A DNA stretch of 64,000 nucleotides from Prevotella sp. (lineage in GTDB: Bacteria; Bacteroidota; Bacteroidia; Bacteroidales; Bacteroidaceae). Made by a program: the position numbers and the translations under genes. Below the pieces are notes generated by a model. That model saw only the letters and a list, made by a program, of their open reading frames with translations. It had not been told where the DNA came from and did no database searches. The stretch lies in NCBI GenBank assembly GCA_017554385.1, contig JAFZIL010000036.1, forward strand, positions 45,709 to 109,708. Direction: 5' to 3'. Positions 52,685 to 63,815 of the stretch are shown here, piece after piece (position 1 is the first letter of the stretch; each line of letters begins with the position of its first letter).

Positions 52685-54094
52685 TTATCTCACCCATCCT
52701 TCGTATTCAAAATCACAGCCCTTATATTCGTCGTTTATACGAACGTAGGTACTTTTGATTTTGTCGACGACCCACTTATGCAGCGCTTCGGCACGCCGTT
52801 TCTCCAACACCACGTCTTTCATTACCTGGAAGTCCTCGGTAATGATTGCCTTATGGCCATCCACACGATTCTTCAGCTTGGCAATGACGCATACCGTCTT
52901 GCCTCGCTCGTTAATCATGGTGAATGGAGCAGATATCTGCCCTACTTTCAAGGTATCGACCACTCGAGCCACCTCCGGGGGCAGGTCCTGCAACTGGAAA
53001 CGCGACGTCTGGCCACGTTCAGAACGGTTGGCCATCAGACCACGGTTGTTGCGCGTATCCTTATCGTCAGAGAAGAACGAGACTGCATCCTCGAAAGTAA
53101 ACTTATCGCCTGTATACAGTCCACTCAGCAAACGTGGAACGACACCTTCGCGCAGGTCTGAAGCAAGACTGTCAAGGCGCGCTAACGACGCCTGTATTGA
53201 CGAATCGCTCACTTCGGGCTTAAGCAGGATATGACGCACTTTAACCTTGTCGCCACGTTTGTCGACCAACTGGATAATATGGTATCCGAACTCCGACTCC
53301 ACGATTTTCGATATTTTCTTCGGGTCGGTCAGATTAAAGGCCACATTGGCGAAAGCCGGATCGAGCACGCCACGTCCCGTATAGTCCATCTCACCTCCAT
53401 TACGTGCGGTACCAGGATCCTGACTGTACAGACGTGCCAGCGTCTGAAACGATGTTTCACCGCGAGTCACACGATCGGTAAAATTACGCAACTGTTCCTT
53501 CACCCTGTTGATTTCCTCCGGTTCAATACGTGGGGTCTGTGTCAGGATTTGCACTTCGACCTCAGTAGGCACGAAAGGAATACTGTCCTCAGGCAAATCC
53601 TTGAAATAGCGGCGAACCTCGGCAGGTGTCACCTGGATATCCTTCACCAGCTTTTCACGCATACGCTGAATCATCAGCTGATCACGCAGGTCATCGTGCA
53701 TCGATTGTCGTATCTGGCTGATGCTCTGCCTACGGTACTCTTCCAGTTTTTCGCGCGAGCCTATCTGCGACACCATATAGTCAATACGTGCCTCCGTCTG
53801 ACTGGAGATTTCCGACTCCGTCACCTCGATACTGTCAATAGCTGCCTGATGCAAGAACAGCTTCTGCACAGCAAGCTGCTCAGGGATGGCGCAATCGGGA
53901 TCGCGATCCCACCTTGTACCTTCCATGGCTGCCTGCATGCGCATCACCTCAACGGTGCTCTTCAGAATAGGCTCGTCGCCTACCACCCAGATTACCTCGT
54001 CAATAACGCTGCGATGCTGCGTGCTGTCTGGAACCTCAGCGTGTGCCATGACAGGCATCAGAGCCAATGCCAGTAGACTGTTTTTCACTCTCAT
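52685..54094 (-). CDS. SurA-like periplasmic peptidyl-prolyl isomerase
   Basis: This 469-residue protein has a signal peptide (MRVKNSLLALALMPVMAHA), a SurA N-terminal chaperone region (VIDEVIWVVGDEPILKSTVE), a parvulin domain near residues 175-285 (VEVQILTQTPRI; QDPGTARNGGEMDYTGRGVL; SEFGYHIIQLVDKRGDKVKV), and a second, weaker PPIase-like part. SurA-type chaperones escort beta-barrel proteins to the outer membrane. It follows another parvulin gene by 10 bp and is followed by OstA-like after 12 bp. Confidence 0.92.
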   Translation of the reverse strand: MRVKNSLLALALMPVMAHAEVPDSTQHRSVIDEVIWVVGDEPILKSTVEVMRMQAAMEGTRWDRDPDCAIPEQLAVQKLFLHQAAIDSIEVTESEISSQTEARIDYMVSQIGSREKLEEYRRQSISQIRQSMHDDLRDQLMIQRMREKLVKDIQVTPAEVRRYFKDLPEDSIPFVPTEVEVQILTQTPRIEPEEINRVKEQLRNFTDRVTRGETSFQTLARLYSQDPGTARNGGEMDYTGRGVLDPAFANVAFNLTDPKKISKIVESEFGYHIIQLVDKRGDKVKVRHILLKPEVSDSSIQASLARLDSLASDLREGVVPRLLSGLYTGDKFTFEDAVSFFSDDKDTRNNRGLMANRSERGQTSRFQLQDLPPEVARVVDTLKVGQISAPFTMINERGKTVCVIAKLKNRVDGHKAIITEDFQVMKDVVLEKRRAEALHKWVVDKIKSTYVRINDEYKGCDFEYEGWVR

Positions 54095-54104
54095 ATCCAG
54101 ACAA

Positions 54105-55532
54105 TCAGTGTTTGTTCACGGTCTGCAACACGTCCTTGTTCACTGAGAACGAATACTTACGGCGCAGCTCGGCAACCCACTGCTGCTCAAGCATCTCCTG
54201 ATAGTCGGCTACGACCAATCCACGCACGTCGGTATAGTCCTCGGGACCTTTCTTCAACACCTTGCCATAGACAGCATTGATGGGATAATCCTTCAAATGG
54301 CTGACAGTAGTGTCCTTCTTGAAAACGATGCTATCAACAAGAGCATTGTCACCCTCCTTGAAGATACCCTTCTCCACACGAATGCGGATAACGCTATCGG
54401 CATTAAACGTCTGGCGCAGCTTCTCTGCCCACTGGTCGAAAGGCAACTTCTTCACACAGTCGGCCACAGCCTTTACGTCGGCCTGCTCCTTTACATGATA
54501 GGCCATTCCTTTATATCTGGGCTTGTCCCAAGCATATTTCTTCTTGTTCTGCTTGAAGTACTGGGCCAGGCCAGCCTCATCCTTGGCAGCCTTATCCCAC
54601 ACCAGTTGATTACTTATCTCATAGAGTAAGAGACCATCGTGGTATTCCTTGATGAGGTATTTCATCTCATCGTCCTTGGCAGACATGTCATCAGCCACTT
54701 CATTCATCACCTGTTCCTTGGTCTTACCATTACCATTCTTCACAATCGAGTCAACCTTCTGCTCGGCAATGTTTTCACGCAGTCCGCGCTGTTCAATGAA
54801 CTTCAAAATACTTTCATGATGGAACTCGTAGGGTTCCAGCATCTTACGTCCACGCAGCTGGATAATATGATAGCCGAAAGGAGACTGCACGATGGGTGAG
54901 ATCTGACCCGAGTCCTTCAGAGCGAAGGCGGCATCCTCAAACTCCTTGACTAACTGTCCTCTCTGAACAAAAGGCAACAGTCCACCCTGACGGGCAGAAC
55001 CGGGATCCTGGCTCACCTTCGTAGCCAGTTCGCTGAAGTCGGCACCCTTCTTAAGTGCGTTATAAACGGAGTCGATGCGCACCTTGGCAGCAGCCAGTTC
55101 CTCTTCCGATCCCTGCTGGGGAACACGCAGAAGGATATGCGCTGTCTGAATGAGTCCGTCAGGGCCAATACGGTCCACGGTCTCGTTGTAAATCCTATGG
55201 GCCTCGCGCTCCATATCTTCATCTGTTACCATGGCCGGCAGCAACTGCTGATCACGATACTGTGCAAACTCAGCCTTAAACGAACTCAGCGTATCGTACT
55301 TGGCATCAAGGGCAGCAAAAACCTTTAGCTTATAATTAATGAAAAGGTCGACATACTCCTCGACACTTTTTTTATCGATGACACCATCCGAATTGTTCTT
55401 ATTGTAGGAATACTCGAATTCTGAACGGGGAACGTCAACGCCGTTCACAGTCATAATAACGGGGTCTACAGTTGTCTGTGCAACAGCAGCTGCGCTGACA
55501 AGGCAAGCTGCAAAAAGCATTTTCAGTTTCAT
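54105..55532 (-). CDS. Parvulin-type peptidyl-prolyl isomerase
   Basis: This 475-residue periplasmic protein has a signal peptide (MKLKMLFAACLVSAAAVAQT), an N-terminal chaperone region (VDPVIMTVNGVDVPRSEFEY) and a parvulin domain near residues 125-230 (TAHILLRVPQQGSEEELAAA; QDPGSARQGGLLPFVQRGQL; SPFGYHIIQLRGRKML). The second half is helical, with a PpiD-like length. It is the first PPIase after guaB and probably assists outer-membrane protein folding together with the SurA-like protein. Confidence 0.92.
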   Translation of the reverse strand: MKLKMLFAACLVSAAAVAQTTVDPVIMTVNGVDVPRSEFEYSYNKNNSDGVIDKKSVEEYVDLFINYKLKVFAALDAKYDTLSSFKAEFAQYRDQQLLPAMVTDEDMEREAHRIYNETVDRIGPDGLIQTAHILLRVPQQGSEEELAAAKVRIDSVYNALKKGADFSELATKVSQDPGSARQGGLLPFVQRGQLVKEFEDAAFALKDSGQISPIVQSPFGYHIIQLRGRKMLEPYEFHHESILKFIEQRGLRENIAEQKVDSIVKNGNGKTKEQVMNEVADDMSAKDDEMKYLIKEYHDGLLLYEISNQLVWDKAAKDEAGLAQYFKQNKKKYAWDKPRYKGMAYHVKEQADVKAVADCVKKLPFDQWAEKLRQTFNADSVIRIRVEKGIFKEGDNALVDSIVFKKDTTVSHLKDYPINAVYGKVLKKGPEDYTDVRGLVVADYQEMLEQQWVAELRRKYSFSVNKDVLQTVNKH

Positions 55533-55555
55533 TATTGTTGTCTTATTTTTTTGTC

Positions 55556-57214
<1,659 letters not shown>

Positions 57215-57215
57215 C

Positions 57216-59405
57216 TTAATTCGCCATCTCACTGATGAACTTGATGCGCACGAGTCGTATCTCGTTTTCCTCATAGTCTGATCCCAGTTCCTCATAGGCT
57301 TCCTTCAGGTCGCCAGAGTCAGACTCGCGGAAATACTCATAGATGTCATCGATATCGTCGGGATCCATAATCTCCTGAAGGAAATAGTCGATATTGACCT
57401 TATTGCCGCTGTAAAGCACGATGCCTTCGAGCTCGTCGAGCAACTCTTCGAAGTCGATGCCCAGTGCGTTGGCAATTTCGTCAAGGTCGATACGGCGGTC
57501 GATATTCTGGAGAATCTTCAGCTTGCGCATCGAGTCCTTAGCCTTCGTACGCACACGAAGATCGGCCTGACGGGTGATGTCGTTCTCCTCGCAATAGCGC
57601 TTGATCAGGTCGACGAATTCCTTGGCGTATGGCTGCCTCGTCTTTCCGTCGCCTACGCCCTGAATGTTCTTCAGTTCATCGAGCGTTACCGGGTAGTCGG
57701 TAGCCATCTGCTCAATACTCACATCCTGGAAGATGACATAGCCCGGACGCTCCAACTTGCGCGACCACTTCCGTCGCAAGTCGTGGAGCATGGCCGAAAG
57801 CGTGGGGTCAAGGGCACTGGTGCCGCCTTCCATATTGGCGGTCTCGTCATCCTCGTTGAACTCATGGTCTTCGGCCACCATAAAGGTATGGGGCTTCTTC
57901 AGGAAACGTTTTCCTGCAGCGGTTACTTTCAGCAGACCATAGTTCTCGACGTCTTTCTTCAGGTAGCCTGCAATAAGGGCCTGCCGGATGACGGGATTCC
58001 AGATCTTCGGATTGTCATCCTCACCCGAGCCGAACTCCTCGAGTTCATGGTGCTTATGCGCCAATATCTCTTCGGTCTCACGACCGGTAATGAAATCGAT
58101 GATATAGTCGGAACGGAAATTCTCCTTGACGGTGAGTATGGTACGCAGCACGGTAACCAGCTGGTTCATGGCCTCGACCTTGGTCTGCGGATGCAGACAG
58201 TTGTCGCAGTTATGACAATTCTCCTGCTCATACTCCTCGCCGAAGTAATGGAGGAGCATCTTCCGTCGGCATACCGATGTCTCGGCGTATGCGGCAGTCT
58301 CTTGCAGCAGCTGACGCCCTATATCCTGCTCAGCCACAGGCTTACCTTCCATGAACTTGTCGAGCTTCTGCAAGTCCTTATAGCTGTAGAAGGCGATGCA
58401 GATACCCTCGCCACCGTCGCGCCCGGCACGTCCTGTTTCCTGATAATAGCCTTCCAGGCTCTTCGGTATGTCGTAGTGGATAACAAAGCGCACATCAGGC
58501 TTGTCGATTCCCATGCCGAAAGCGATAGTAGCCACAATGACGTCGATCTTCTCCATGAGGAAGTCGTCCTGCGTCTGTGAGCGTTTCACCGAGTCGAGAC
58601 CGGCATGATAGCAGTCGGCCTTGATATCGTTGGCCTGTAACACTTCGGCCAGGTCTTCGACTTTCTTTCGCGACAGACAATAGATGATGCCGCTTTTGCC
58701 GGGATGCTGCTTGATGAACTTCACGATGTCCTTATCCACGTCCTTTGTCTTCGGACGCACCTCATAGTACAGGTTAGGACGGTTGAACGACGACTTGAAC
58801 TCAGTCGCGTCGAGTATGCCTAAGTTCTTCTTAATGTCGGTACGCACCTTATCGGTAGCTGTTGCGGTGAGTGCGATCACGGGAGCCTGGCCTATCTCGT
58901 TGATAATGGGCCGTATTCGCCTGTATTCAGGTCGGAAGTCGTGTCCCCACTCCGAGATACAGTGAGCCTCGTCGACAGCATAGAACGAGATCTTGACTGA
59001 CTTCAAGAATTCCACGTTGTCTTCTTTCGTGAGTGATTCCGGTGCAACATAGAGCAGTTTGGTATTACCTGCGCGTATATCGTTCTTCACCTGGTCGATG
59101 GCTGTCTTGTTGAGCGAGGAATTCAGGAAATGGGCGATGCCCTCACGTTCGCTCAGATGGCTGATAAAGTCCACCTGGTTCTTCATCAGAGCAATAAGTG
59201 GCGAGATAACGATGGCCACACCGTCCATGAGTAGCGAAGGCAACTGGTAGCAAAGCGACTTGCCACCACCCGTGGGCATCAGCACGAATGTATCCTTGCC
59301 ATCAAGCACGTTCTGGATGATGGCCTCCTGGTCCCCTTTGAAGGTGTCGAAGCCGAAATTGCGCTTCAGTTCCTTCGTCAGATTCGTATGTTTGTTTGTC
59401 GGCAT
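57216..59405 (-). CDS. recQ: ATP-dependent DNA helicase RecQ
   Basis: This 729-residue helicase has Walker A LMPTGGGKSLCYQLPSLL near residue 47, DEAH motif YAVDEAHCISEWGHDFRPEY, motif VI-type YYQETGRAGRDGGEGIC, the RecQ zinc-binding Cys set (CRRKMLLHYFGEEYEQENCH, CDNC), a winged-helix region and an HRDC domain near 520-600 (LRRKWSRKLERPGYVIFQDV). The last 120 residues are acidic (EGIVLYSGNKVNIDYFLQEI and onward), as in longer Bacteroidetes RecQ proteins. It acts in recombination and replication-fork repair. It is downstream of clpX after a 38-bp gap. Confidence 0.95.
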   Translation of the reverse strand: MPTNKHTNLTKELKRNFGFDTFKGDQEAIIQNVLDGKDTFVLMPTGGGKSLCYQLPSLLMDGVAIVISPLIALMKNQVDFISHLSEREGIAHFLNSSLNKTAIDQVKNDIRAGNTKLLYVAPESLTKEDNVEFLKSVKISFYAVDEAHCISEWGHDFRPEYRRIRPIINEIGQAPVIALTATATDKVRTDIKKNLGILDATEFKSSFNRPNLYYEVRPKTKDVDKDIVKFIKQHPGKSGIIYCLSRKKVEDLAEVLQANDIKADCYHAGLDSVKRSQTQDDFLMEKIDVIVATIAFGMGIDKPDVRFVIHYDIPKSLEGYYQETGRAGRDGGEGICIAFYSYKDLQKLDKFMEGKPVAEQDIGRQLLQETAAYAETSVCRRKMLLHYFGEEYEQENCHNCDNCLHPQTKVEAMNQLVTVLRTILTVKENFRSDYIIDFITGRETEEILAHKHHELEEFGSGEDDNPKIWNPVIRQALIAGYLKKDVENYGLLKVTAAGKRFLKKPHTFMVAEDHEFNEDDETANMEGGTSALDPTLSAMLHDLRRKWSRKLERPGYVIFQDVSIEQMATDYPVTLDELKNIQGVGDGKTRQPYAKEFVDLIKRYCEENDITRQADLRVRTKAKDSMRKLKILQNIDRRIDLDEIANALGIDFEELLDELEGIVLYSGNKVNIDYFLQEIMDPDDIDDIYEYFRESDSGDLKEAYEELGSDYEENEIRLVRIKFISEMAN

Positions 59406-59443
59406 AGGCTTTTGTCTTCGAAAAGAGTAATGAGGTTACTCAC

Positions 59444-60658
59444 TTATTGCAGGTTCGATTTCGCGAGCTGGCTTTCGGCATACTCGCGTGTCACTTCATA
59501 TTTTTTCACTCGTTTTGACGGCACCTCGAACATGGCGTCCATCATGATGCTCTCAACAATGGAGCGCAGACCGCGAGCGCCAAGCTTATACTCCACCGCC
59601 TTGTCGACGATGAGCTTCAGCGCCTCCTCGGTGAAGGTGAGCTGGATACCATCCATCTGGAACAGTTTCTCATACTGTTTCACAATCGAGTTCTTCGGCT
59701 CAATGAGGATGCGACGCAGTGCCTCGCGGTCAAGCGGGTTCAGATAGGTAAGCACCGGCAGTCGGCCGATGATTTCGGGGATGAGCCCGAACGACTTTAA
59801 GTCCTGGGGCATGACGTATTTCATCAGGTCGTCCTTGTCTATCTTACGCACGTTCTGCACCGAGTTATAGCCTACGGTATGGGTGTTCAACCGCTGGGCT
59901 ATCTTCCGCTCGATACCATCAAAGGCACCACCACATATAAAGAGGATATTGCGCGTGTCTACCTGTATATACTCCTGATCAGGATGCTTACGGCCACCTT
60001 TTGGCGGCACGTTCACATCGGTGCCCTCAAGGAGTTTCAGCAAGCCCTGCTGCACACCTTCACCGCTCACGTCACGTGTGATGGACGGGTTGTCGGCCTT
60101 GCGTGCTATCTTGTCGATCTCGTCGATAAAGACAATGCCCCGCTGCGCTGCCTCCACATCGTAGTCGGCCACCTGAAGCAAACGGCTCAGGATGCTCTCT
60201 ACATCCTCGCCCACATAGCCGGCCTCGGTGAACACCGTGGCATCGACAATGGTAAACGGCACGTCGAGCAGACGGGCAATGGTGCGAGCCAGGAGCGTCT
60301 TTCCCGTTCCCGTTGAGCCTACCATGATGATGTTCGACTTCTCAATCTCCACGCCGTCGTCGTCCTTAGGCTGCTGCAACCGCTTGTAATGGTTGTAGAC
60401 CGCTACCGACAGATAGCGCTTGGCCTCGTCCTGACCGATGATGTACTGGTCGAGGTAGTTTTTTATCTCAAGGGGCTTAGGAACGTCTTTCAGCTTAAAC
60501 TTGACCGTGTCGGCTCCCTTGGCAGGAGAGAGGCCCGACTCCTGGACAATCTGATACGCCTGACGGGCGCAGTCTTCACAGATAAAGCCGCTGACACCCG
60601 AGATGAGCAGTTTCACATCTCGTTCGCTCCGCCCACAGAAATTACACTGTTTCCTCAT
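59444..60658 (-). CDS. clpX: ATP-dependent Clp protease ATP-binding subunit ClpX
   Basis: This 404-residue AAA+ unfoldase has the N-terminal zinc finger [17 protein letters not shown] ending in FICEDC, Walker [21 protein letters not shown] near residue 115, the pore loop [20 protein letters not shown], Walker [13 protein letters not shown], and the sensor-2/IGF-like region [20 protein letters not shown]. It recognises and unfolds tagged proteins and feeds them to ClpP. Its ATG overlaps the clpP stop by 4 bp. Confidence 0.97.
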   Translation of the reverse strand: MRKQCNFCGRSERDVKLLISGVSGFICEDCARQAYQIVQESGLSPAKGADTVKFKLKDVPKPLEIKNYLDQYIIGQDEAKRYLSVAVYNHYKRLQQPKDDDGVEIEKSNIIMVGSTGTGKTLLARTIARLLDVPFTIVDATVFTEAGYVGEDVESILSRLLQVADYDVEAAQRGIVFIDEIDKIARKADNPSITRDVSGEGVQQGLLKLLEGTDVNVPPKGGRKHPDQEYIQVDTRNILFICGGAFDGIERKIAQRLNTHTVGYNSVQNVRKIDKDDLMKYVMPQDLKSFGLIPEIIGRLPVLTYLNPLDREALRRILIEPKNSIVKQYEKLFQMDGIQLTFTEEALKLIVDKAVEYKLGARGLRSIVESIMMDAMFEVPSKRVKKYEVTREYAESQLAKSNLQ

Positions 60659-61317
60659 TTCTTCTTCAGCACCTCGTCAATCATTCCGTAAGCCTTCGCC
60701 TCGTCAGCGGTCATCCAATAATTGCGGTCGCTGTCGGCCCACACCTTGTCGTAGTCGGTATGGGAATGGTCGGCGATGATGGTATATAGCTCCTTCTTTA
60801 TTTTCTGAATCTCACGCGCCTCAATCTCGATATCGCTGGCCTGACCCTGAACGCCACCCAGTGGCTGATGAATCATCACGCGGCTATGAGGCAATGCCGA
60901 GCGCTTGCCTTCCTTGCCCGACACCAACAGTACGGCAGCCATCGAGGCGGCCATACCCGTGCAGATAGTGGCTACGTCGCTCGAGATGAACTGCATCGTG
61001 TCGTAGATGCCCAGCCCGGCATATACCGAACCGCCAGGCGAATTGATGTAGATAGAGATGTCCTTGCCGGGATCCACGCTGTCCAAGTAAAGCAGCTGCG
61101 CCTGCAGTGTGTTGGCCGTATAGTCGTTGACCTCGGTTCCGAGGAAGATGATACGGTCCATCATCAGACGCGAAAAGACATCCATCTGTGTCACGTTCAG
61201 CTGACGCTCCTCCAATATATAGGGATTCATGTACTGGGCCTGGGCGTGCATCACATCATCGAGCACCATGCCGTTCATGCCAAGGTGCTGGGTTGCATAT
61301 TTTCTAAACTCGTTCAT
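60655..61317 (-). CDS. clpP: ATP-dependent Clp protease proteolytic subunit ClpP
   Basis: From the ATG at 61317 the protein has 220 residues and begins [20 protein letters not shown]. The catalytic Ser is in [20 protein letters not shown], the His in [20 protein letters not shown], and the Asp near [20 protein letters not shown]. It assembles as a tetradecamer with ClpX. A trigger factor gene, often just upstream in relatives, is absent here; a divergent histidine kinase gene is found instead. Confidence 0.96.
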   Translation of the reverse strand: MNEFRKYATQHLGMNGMVLDDVMHAQAQYMNPYILEERQLNVTQMDVFSRLMMDRIIFLGTEVNDYTANTLQAQLLYLDSVDPGKDISIYINSPGGSVYAGLGIYDTMQFISSDVATICTGMAASMAAVLLVSGKEGKRSALPHSRVMIHQPLGGVQGQASDIEIEAREIQKIKKELYTIIADHSHTDYDKVWADSDRNYWMTADEAKAYGMIDEVLKKK

Positions 61318-61390
61318 AATCAATATTTTAGTACATTATTTTGGATGGATTATCAGATTGACGGAAAGTCTGACTCTCCAATAAGAGTTA

Positions 61391-61398
61391 CAAAGTTA
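61391..61398 (-). promoter_or_regulatory. -7 box of the clpP promoter
   Basis: TAACTTTG on the minus strand fits TAnnTTTG, about 74 bp upstream of the clpP ATG. A clear -33 box is not seen. Confidence 0.6.
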
Positions 61399-61482
61399 AT
61401 AAAAAAATTCATAAACAAGCAATTTTACCTCTTTTTTTTGAAAAAATTCAGATTTTTACCTATGATTAATCAAGATTCTTCG

Positions 61483-61490
61483 TAACTTTG
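61483..61490 (+). promoter_or_regulatory. -7 box of the histidine kinase promoter
   Basis: TAACTTTG at 61483-61490 fits TAnnTTTG. It lies 38 bp before the ATG at 61529, which rules out a TTG at 61499 as a likely start. Confidence 0.6.
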
Positions 61491-61528
61491 CACCATCATT
61501 GTGTCAGCAACAATCATCACACGACATT

Positions 61529-62686
61529 ATGCAGTGGACTGACAGGATACAACAGGTGAAGCTATGGCTCGTAGTGGCGGCAGTGGTCATTGCCGTCACG
61601 TCGCTCCTTGTATCACACTATCTGGTACGCGACCTGCAACGCGAGGAACGCGCGAAGATGGAGGTATGGGCACAGGCCATGCGCGCACTAAGCGAGGCCG
61701 ACGAAAACACCGATCTGTCGCTTGTCATGGCAGTCATCGAGGAGAACCACACCATACCCATCGTGGTGCTCGATGTCGACGGAAACATTGCCGACTATCG
61801 CAACACCGACATCCCCTCGTCGGCCGACACGTTAGCCTTCCTTGCCGCCTACGGACGCCAGTTACAGGAGGCAGGCAACAGCATACGCATCGATTTCGAC
61901 GATGCTGACTACTACCAACTGGTATGCTACGACGAGTCGACCATGTTGAAGCGCCTCACACAGTGGCCATACGTACAGCTGGGCATCGTCATGATTTTCG
62001 TAGTCGTGGCCATCTTTGCCCTTCTCTCTTCGAAACGCGCCGAGCAGAACAAGGTGTGGGTAGGCCTGTCGAAGGAAACCGCCCACCAGTTAGGCACGCC
62101 CATCTCGAGCCTCATGGCATGGGTCGAGGTACTCAAGGAGAGCTATCCCGACGATGACCTTATACCGGAGATGGAGCAGGACGTAAGACGCCTGGAGCGC
62201 ATCGCCGAGCGATTCTCGAAGATCGGTTCGCTGCCAGAGCCCGTCGATGCCTCGATGAACGAGGTGCTCGACCACGTCATAGCCTACATGGACAAACGCA
62301 CGTCGCAGAAGGTGCAAATCACCGGCCACTACCCCACCGAACCGGTCATCGTACGCATGAATGCCTCGCTATTCGAGTGGGTCATAGAAAACCTGTGCAA
62401 GAATGCCGTCGATGCCATGGAGGGAGGACAGGGCCGGATAGACCTGTGGCTCCTGGAAGAAGGCGACACCGTGGCTGTCGAAGTGGTAGACACTGGCAAG
62501 GGCATCCGCAGTCGCGACATCAAGAACGTATTCCGCCCCGGCTTTACCACGAAGAAACGCGGTTGGGGACTGGGCCTCTCGCTCGCCAAGCGCATCGTAG
62601 AGGAATACCACAAGGGCCATATCTACGTGAAATCGTCAGAACTGGGACGCGGTACTACCTTCCGCATAGAGCTAAAGAGAAACTAA
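61529..62686 (+). CDS. Sensor histidine kinase, orphan
   Basis: From the ATG at 61529 the protein has 385 residues: TM1 near 12-34 (LWLVVAAVVIAVTSLLVSHY), a small extracytoplasmic domain with IPIVVLDVDGNIADYRNTDI, TM2 near 152-170 (LGIVMIFVVVAIFALLSS), an H box with an intact histidine (KETAHQLGTPISSLMAW), N box ENLCKNAVDAM, G1 VVDTGKGI and G2 RGWGLGLSLAKRIVEEYH. Unlike the kinases at 25.7-33 kb it has all catalytic motifs. No response regulator gene is adjacent, so the partner must be elsewhere. The signal is unknown. Confidence 0.93.
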   Translation: MQWTDRIQQVKLWLVVAAVVIAVTSLLVSHYLVRDLQREERAKMEVWAQAMRALSEADENTDLSLVMAVIEENHTIPIVVLDVDGNIADYRNTDIPSSADTLAFLAAYGRQLQEAGNSIRIDFDDADYYQLVCYDESTMLKRLTQWPYVQLGIVMIFVVVAIFALLSSKRAEQNKVWVGLSKETAHQLGTPISSLMAWVEVLKESYPDDDLIPEMEQDVRRLERIAERFSKIGSLPEPVDASMNEVLDHVIAYMDKRTSQKVQITGHYPTEPVIVRMNASLFEWVIENLCKNAVDAMEGGQGRIDLWLLEEGDTVAVEVVDTGKGIRSRDIKNVFRPGFTTKKRGWGLGLSLAKRIVEEYHKGHIYVKSSELGRGTTFRIELKRN

Positions 62687-62769
62687 TCCGACATCTTCCT
62701 CACGCGCGCATATATAAAAGTAGGTATCGCCCAGTCACATCAGATACAATACAAGAACAAAACACGCAA

Positions 62770-62855
62770 TTACCCGCTTATCCTACACCAAATACTGATT
62801 ATCAATAGGTTACGTCAAAATTATCCGTCATTTATCCGCAATTATCCTACACCAA
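62770..62855. repeat. Direct repeats (ttatcctacaccaa) downstream of the histidine kinase
   Basis: The 14-bp word ttatcctacaccaa occurs at 62778-62791 and 62842-62855, each preceded by a cgcaatta word. Between them an attatccg-like word repeats. This belongs to the 523-bp gene-free stretch 62687-63209, whose first 80 bases show nothing I can assign. Confidence 0.7.
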
Positions 62856-62954
62856 GCAAAAAAAAGGCTGAAGATTAGCAGGAGCGCATGGACACAGGGC
62901 CTGATGGGTGGTAGAACGCCTTTGCCTGCCCTTTAAAACAGGGGTAGTTCGTGC

Positions 62955-63016
62955 TTGTCCGAACCGTCCGAACTTTTGTCCGAAGCGTTCGGATTTTTGT
63001 CCGAACCGTTCGGACG
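62955..63016. repeat. 21-bp tandem repeat, each unit with an internal palindrome
   Basis: The word gtccgaa recurs at 62957, 62978 and 62999, a 21-bp period, in units of the form tttgtccgaagcgttcgga. Two units contain the perfect inverted repeat TCCGAA-nnn-TTCGGA. Such palindromic repeats with two-turn spacing look like sites for a dimeric DNA-binding protein. Confidence 0.85.
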
Positions 63017-63035
63017 GCATGTTTTCAGCATAGAT

Positions 63036-63112
63036 GGACACGAACAGCTGCATCTGACGGACACGAACAGCTGCATCTGACGGATACGGATGGCTGTATC
63101 TGACGGACACGG
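63036..63112. repeat. 23-bp tandem repeat upstream of the DUF177-rpmF operon
   Basis: The word ggacacg or ggatacg recurs at 63036, 63059, 63082 and 63105, a 23-bp period, in units ggacacgaacagctgcatct plus gac. The first two copies are identical and the third is decayed. The array ends about 70 bp before the promoter box of the DUF177 gene. Confidence 0.88.
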
Positions 63113-63181
63113 ATTATATCATTTTCTATAGACAAATTCAAAAAAAAGCAAAATTCGTTGGGCAGTTACGAAAAAAGTTTG

Positions 63182-63189
63182 TAACTTTG
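63182..63189 (+). promoter_or_regulatory. -7 box of the DUF177-rpmF promoter
   Basis: TAACTTTG at 63182-63189 fits TAnnTTTG, 20 bp before the ATG at 63210. GTTG at 63157-63160, 21 bp upstream, is an imperfect -33 box. Confidence 0.65.
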
Positions 63190-63209
63190 CACCCGCAAAA
63201 ATAGTGTAT

Positions 63210-63815
63210 ATGTGTAGTTTAGAGCGCTTTAAGATTGATTTAAAGGGACTTACGGAAGATTCAACACCTTTGGAGTGGGACCTGGACGACCAGTATTTCG
63301 GTGCTTTAGACGGTGCTGAGGTGCAGGGCGGAGCGTTGCATGCGTCGGGGTCTATACGCAAGGCTACCGGCTTCTTTGAACTCCAACTCGCCATCAGCGG
63401 CACAGTTCGCATCCCCTGCGACCGCTGCCTCGACCCGATGGATCAGCCCATCGAGACAGGGCTGCGAATGGTTGTCAAGTTAGGAAGCGAATATTCGGAG
63501 CAAGATGACATCATCGTCGTCGACGAGGCCGAAGGAATCCTCGACACGGCATGGTTTATCTATGAGTCCATCGCACTGGCAATACCCATCCAGCACGTTC
63601 ATCAACCTGGCGATTGCAACGATGCTATGATGCGGATGCTCAACGAGCATTCGGCTGCCCGAAGCAGCGATGAGGATGCACAGAAGCAGACAGACCCCCG
63701 ATGGGATGCACTGTTAAAGTTAAAAGTGAAAAGTGTAAAATTTGCTTCCGCTCGACACATTGAAAATCGAACATTGTTAAATTTAATAATTGTAATTCAA
63801 AATGGCACATCCTAA
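63210..63815 (+). CDS. DUF177 (YceD-like) protein
   Basis: From the ATG at 63210 the protein has 201 residues. It has the DUF177 core with GTVRIPCDRCLDPMDQPIET near residue 70, the acidic DDIIVVDEAEGILD, and ESIALAIPIQHVHQPGDC with the second conserved Cys. YceD/DUF177 genes sit next to rpmF in most bacteria and help 23S rRNA accumulation or ribosome assembly. After the conserved end DPRWDALLKL the frame continues for about 30 residues through a heptamer repeat and overlaps rpmF by 14 bp, unusual for this gene pair. A GTG two codons upstream is an alternative start. Confidence 0.9.
   Translation: MCSLERFKIDLKGLTEDSTPLEWDLDDQYFGALDGAEVQGGALHASGSIRKATGFFELQLAISGTVRIPCDRCLDPMDQPIETGLRMVVKLGSEYSEQDDIIVVDEAEGILDTAWFIYESIALAIPIQHVHQPGDCNDAMMRMLNEHSAARSSDEDAQKQTDPRWDALLKLKVKSVKFASARHIENRTLLNLIIVIQNGTS
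63716..63760. repeat. Heptamer array plus a degenerate copy of the guaB-recQ element
   Basis: Units aaagtta, aaagtga, aaagtgt and aaaattt repeat with a 7-bp period, then tgcttccgct follows. The minus strand of the guaB-recQ element reads gtgaaaaatttgctgccgct, so the two share an array joined to a TTTGCT(G/T)CCGCT core. It lies at the 3' end of the DUF177 gene and encodes its extra C-terminal residues. Confidence 0.65.

Noticed and set aside
62847-63110. An 87-codon minus-strand frame with SERFGQK repeats
   Set aside because: It is made almost wholly of the 21-bp and 23-bp repeat arrays. The 23-bp period would break a repeated protein pattern, and no start signal or family is visible.
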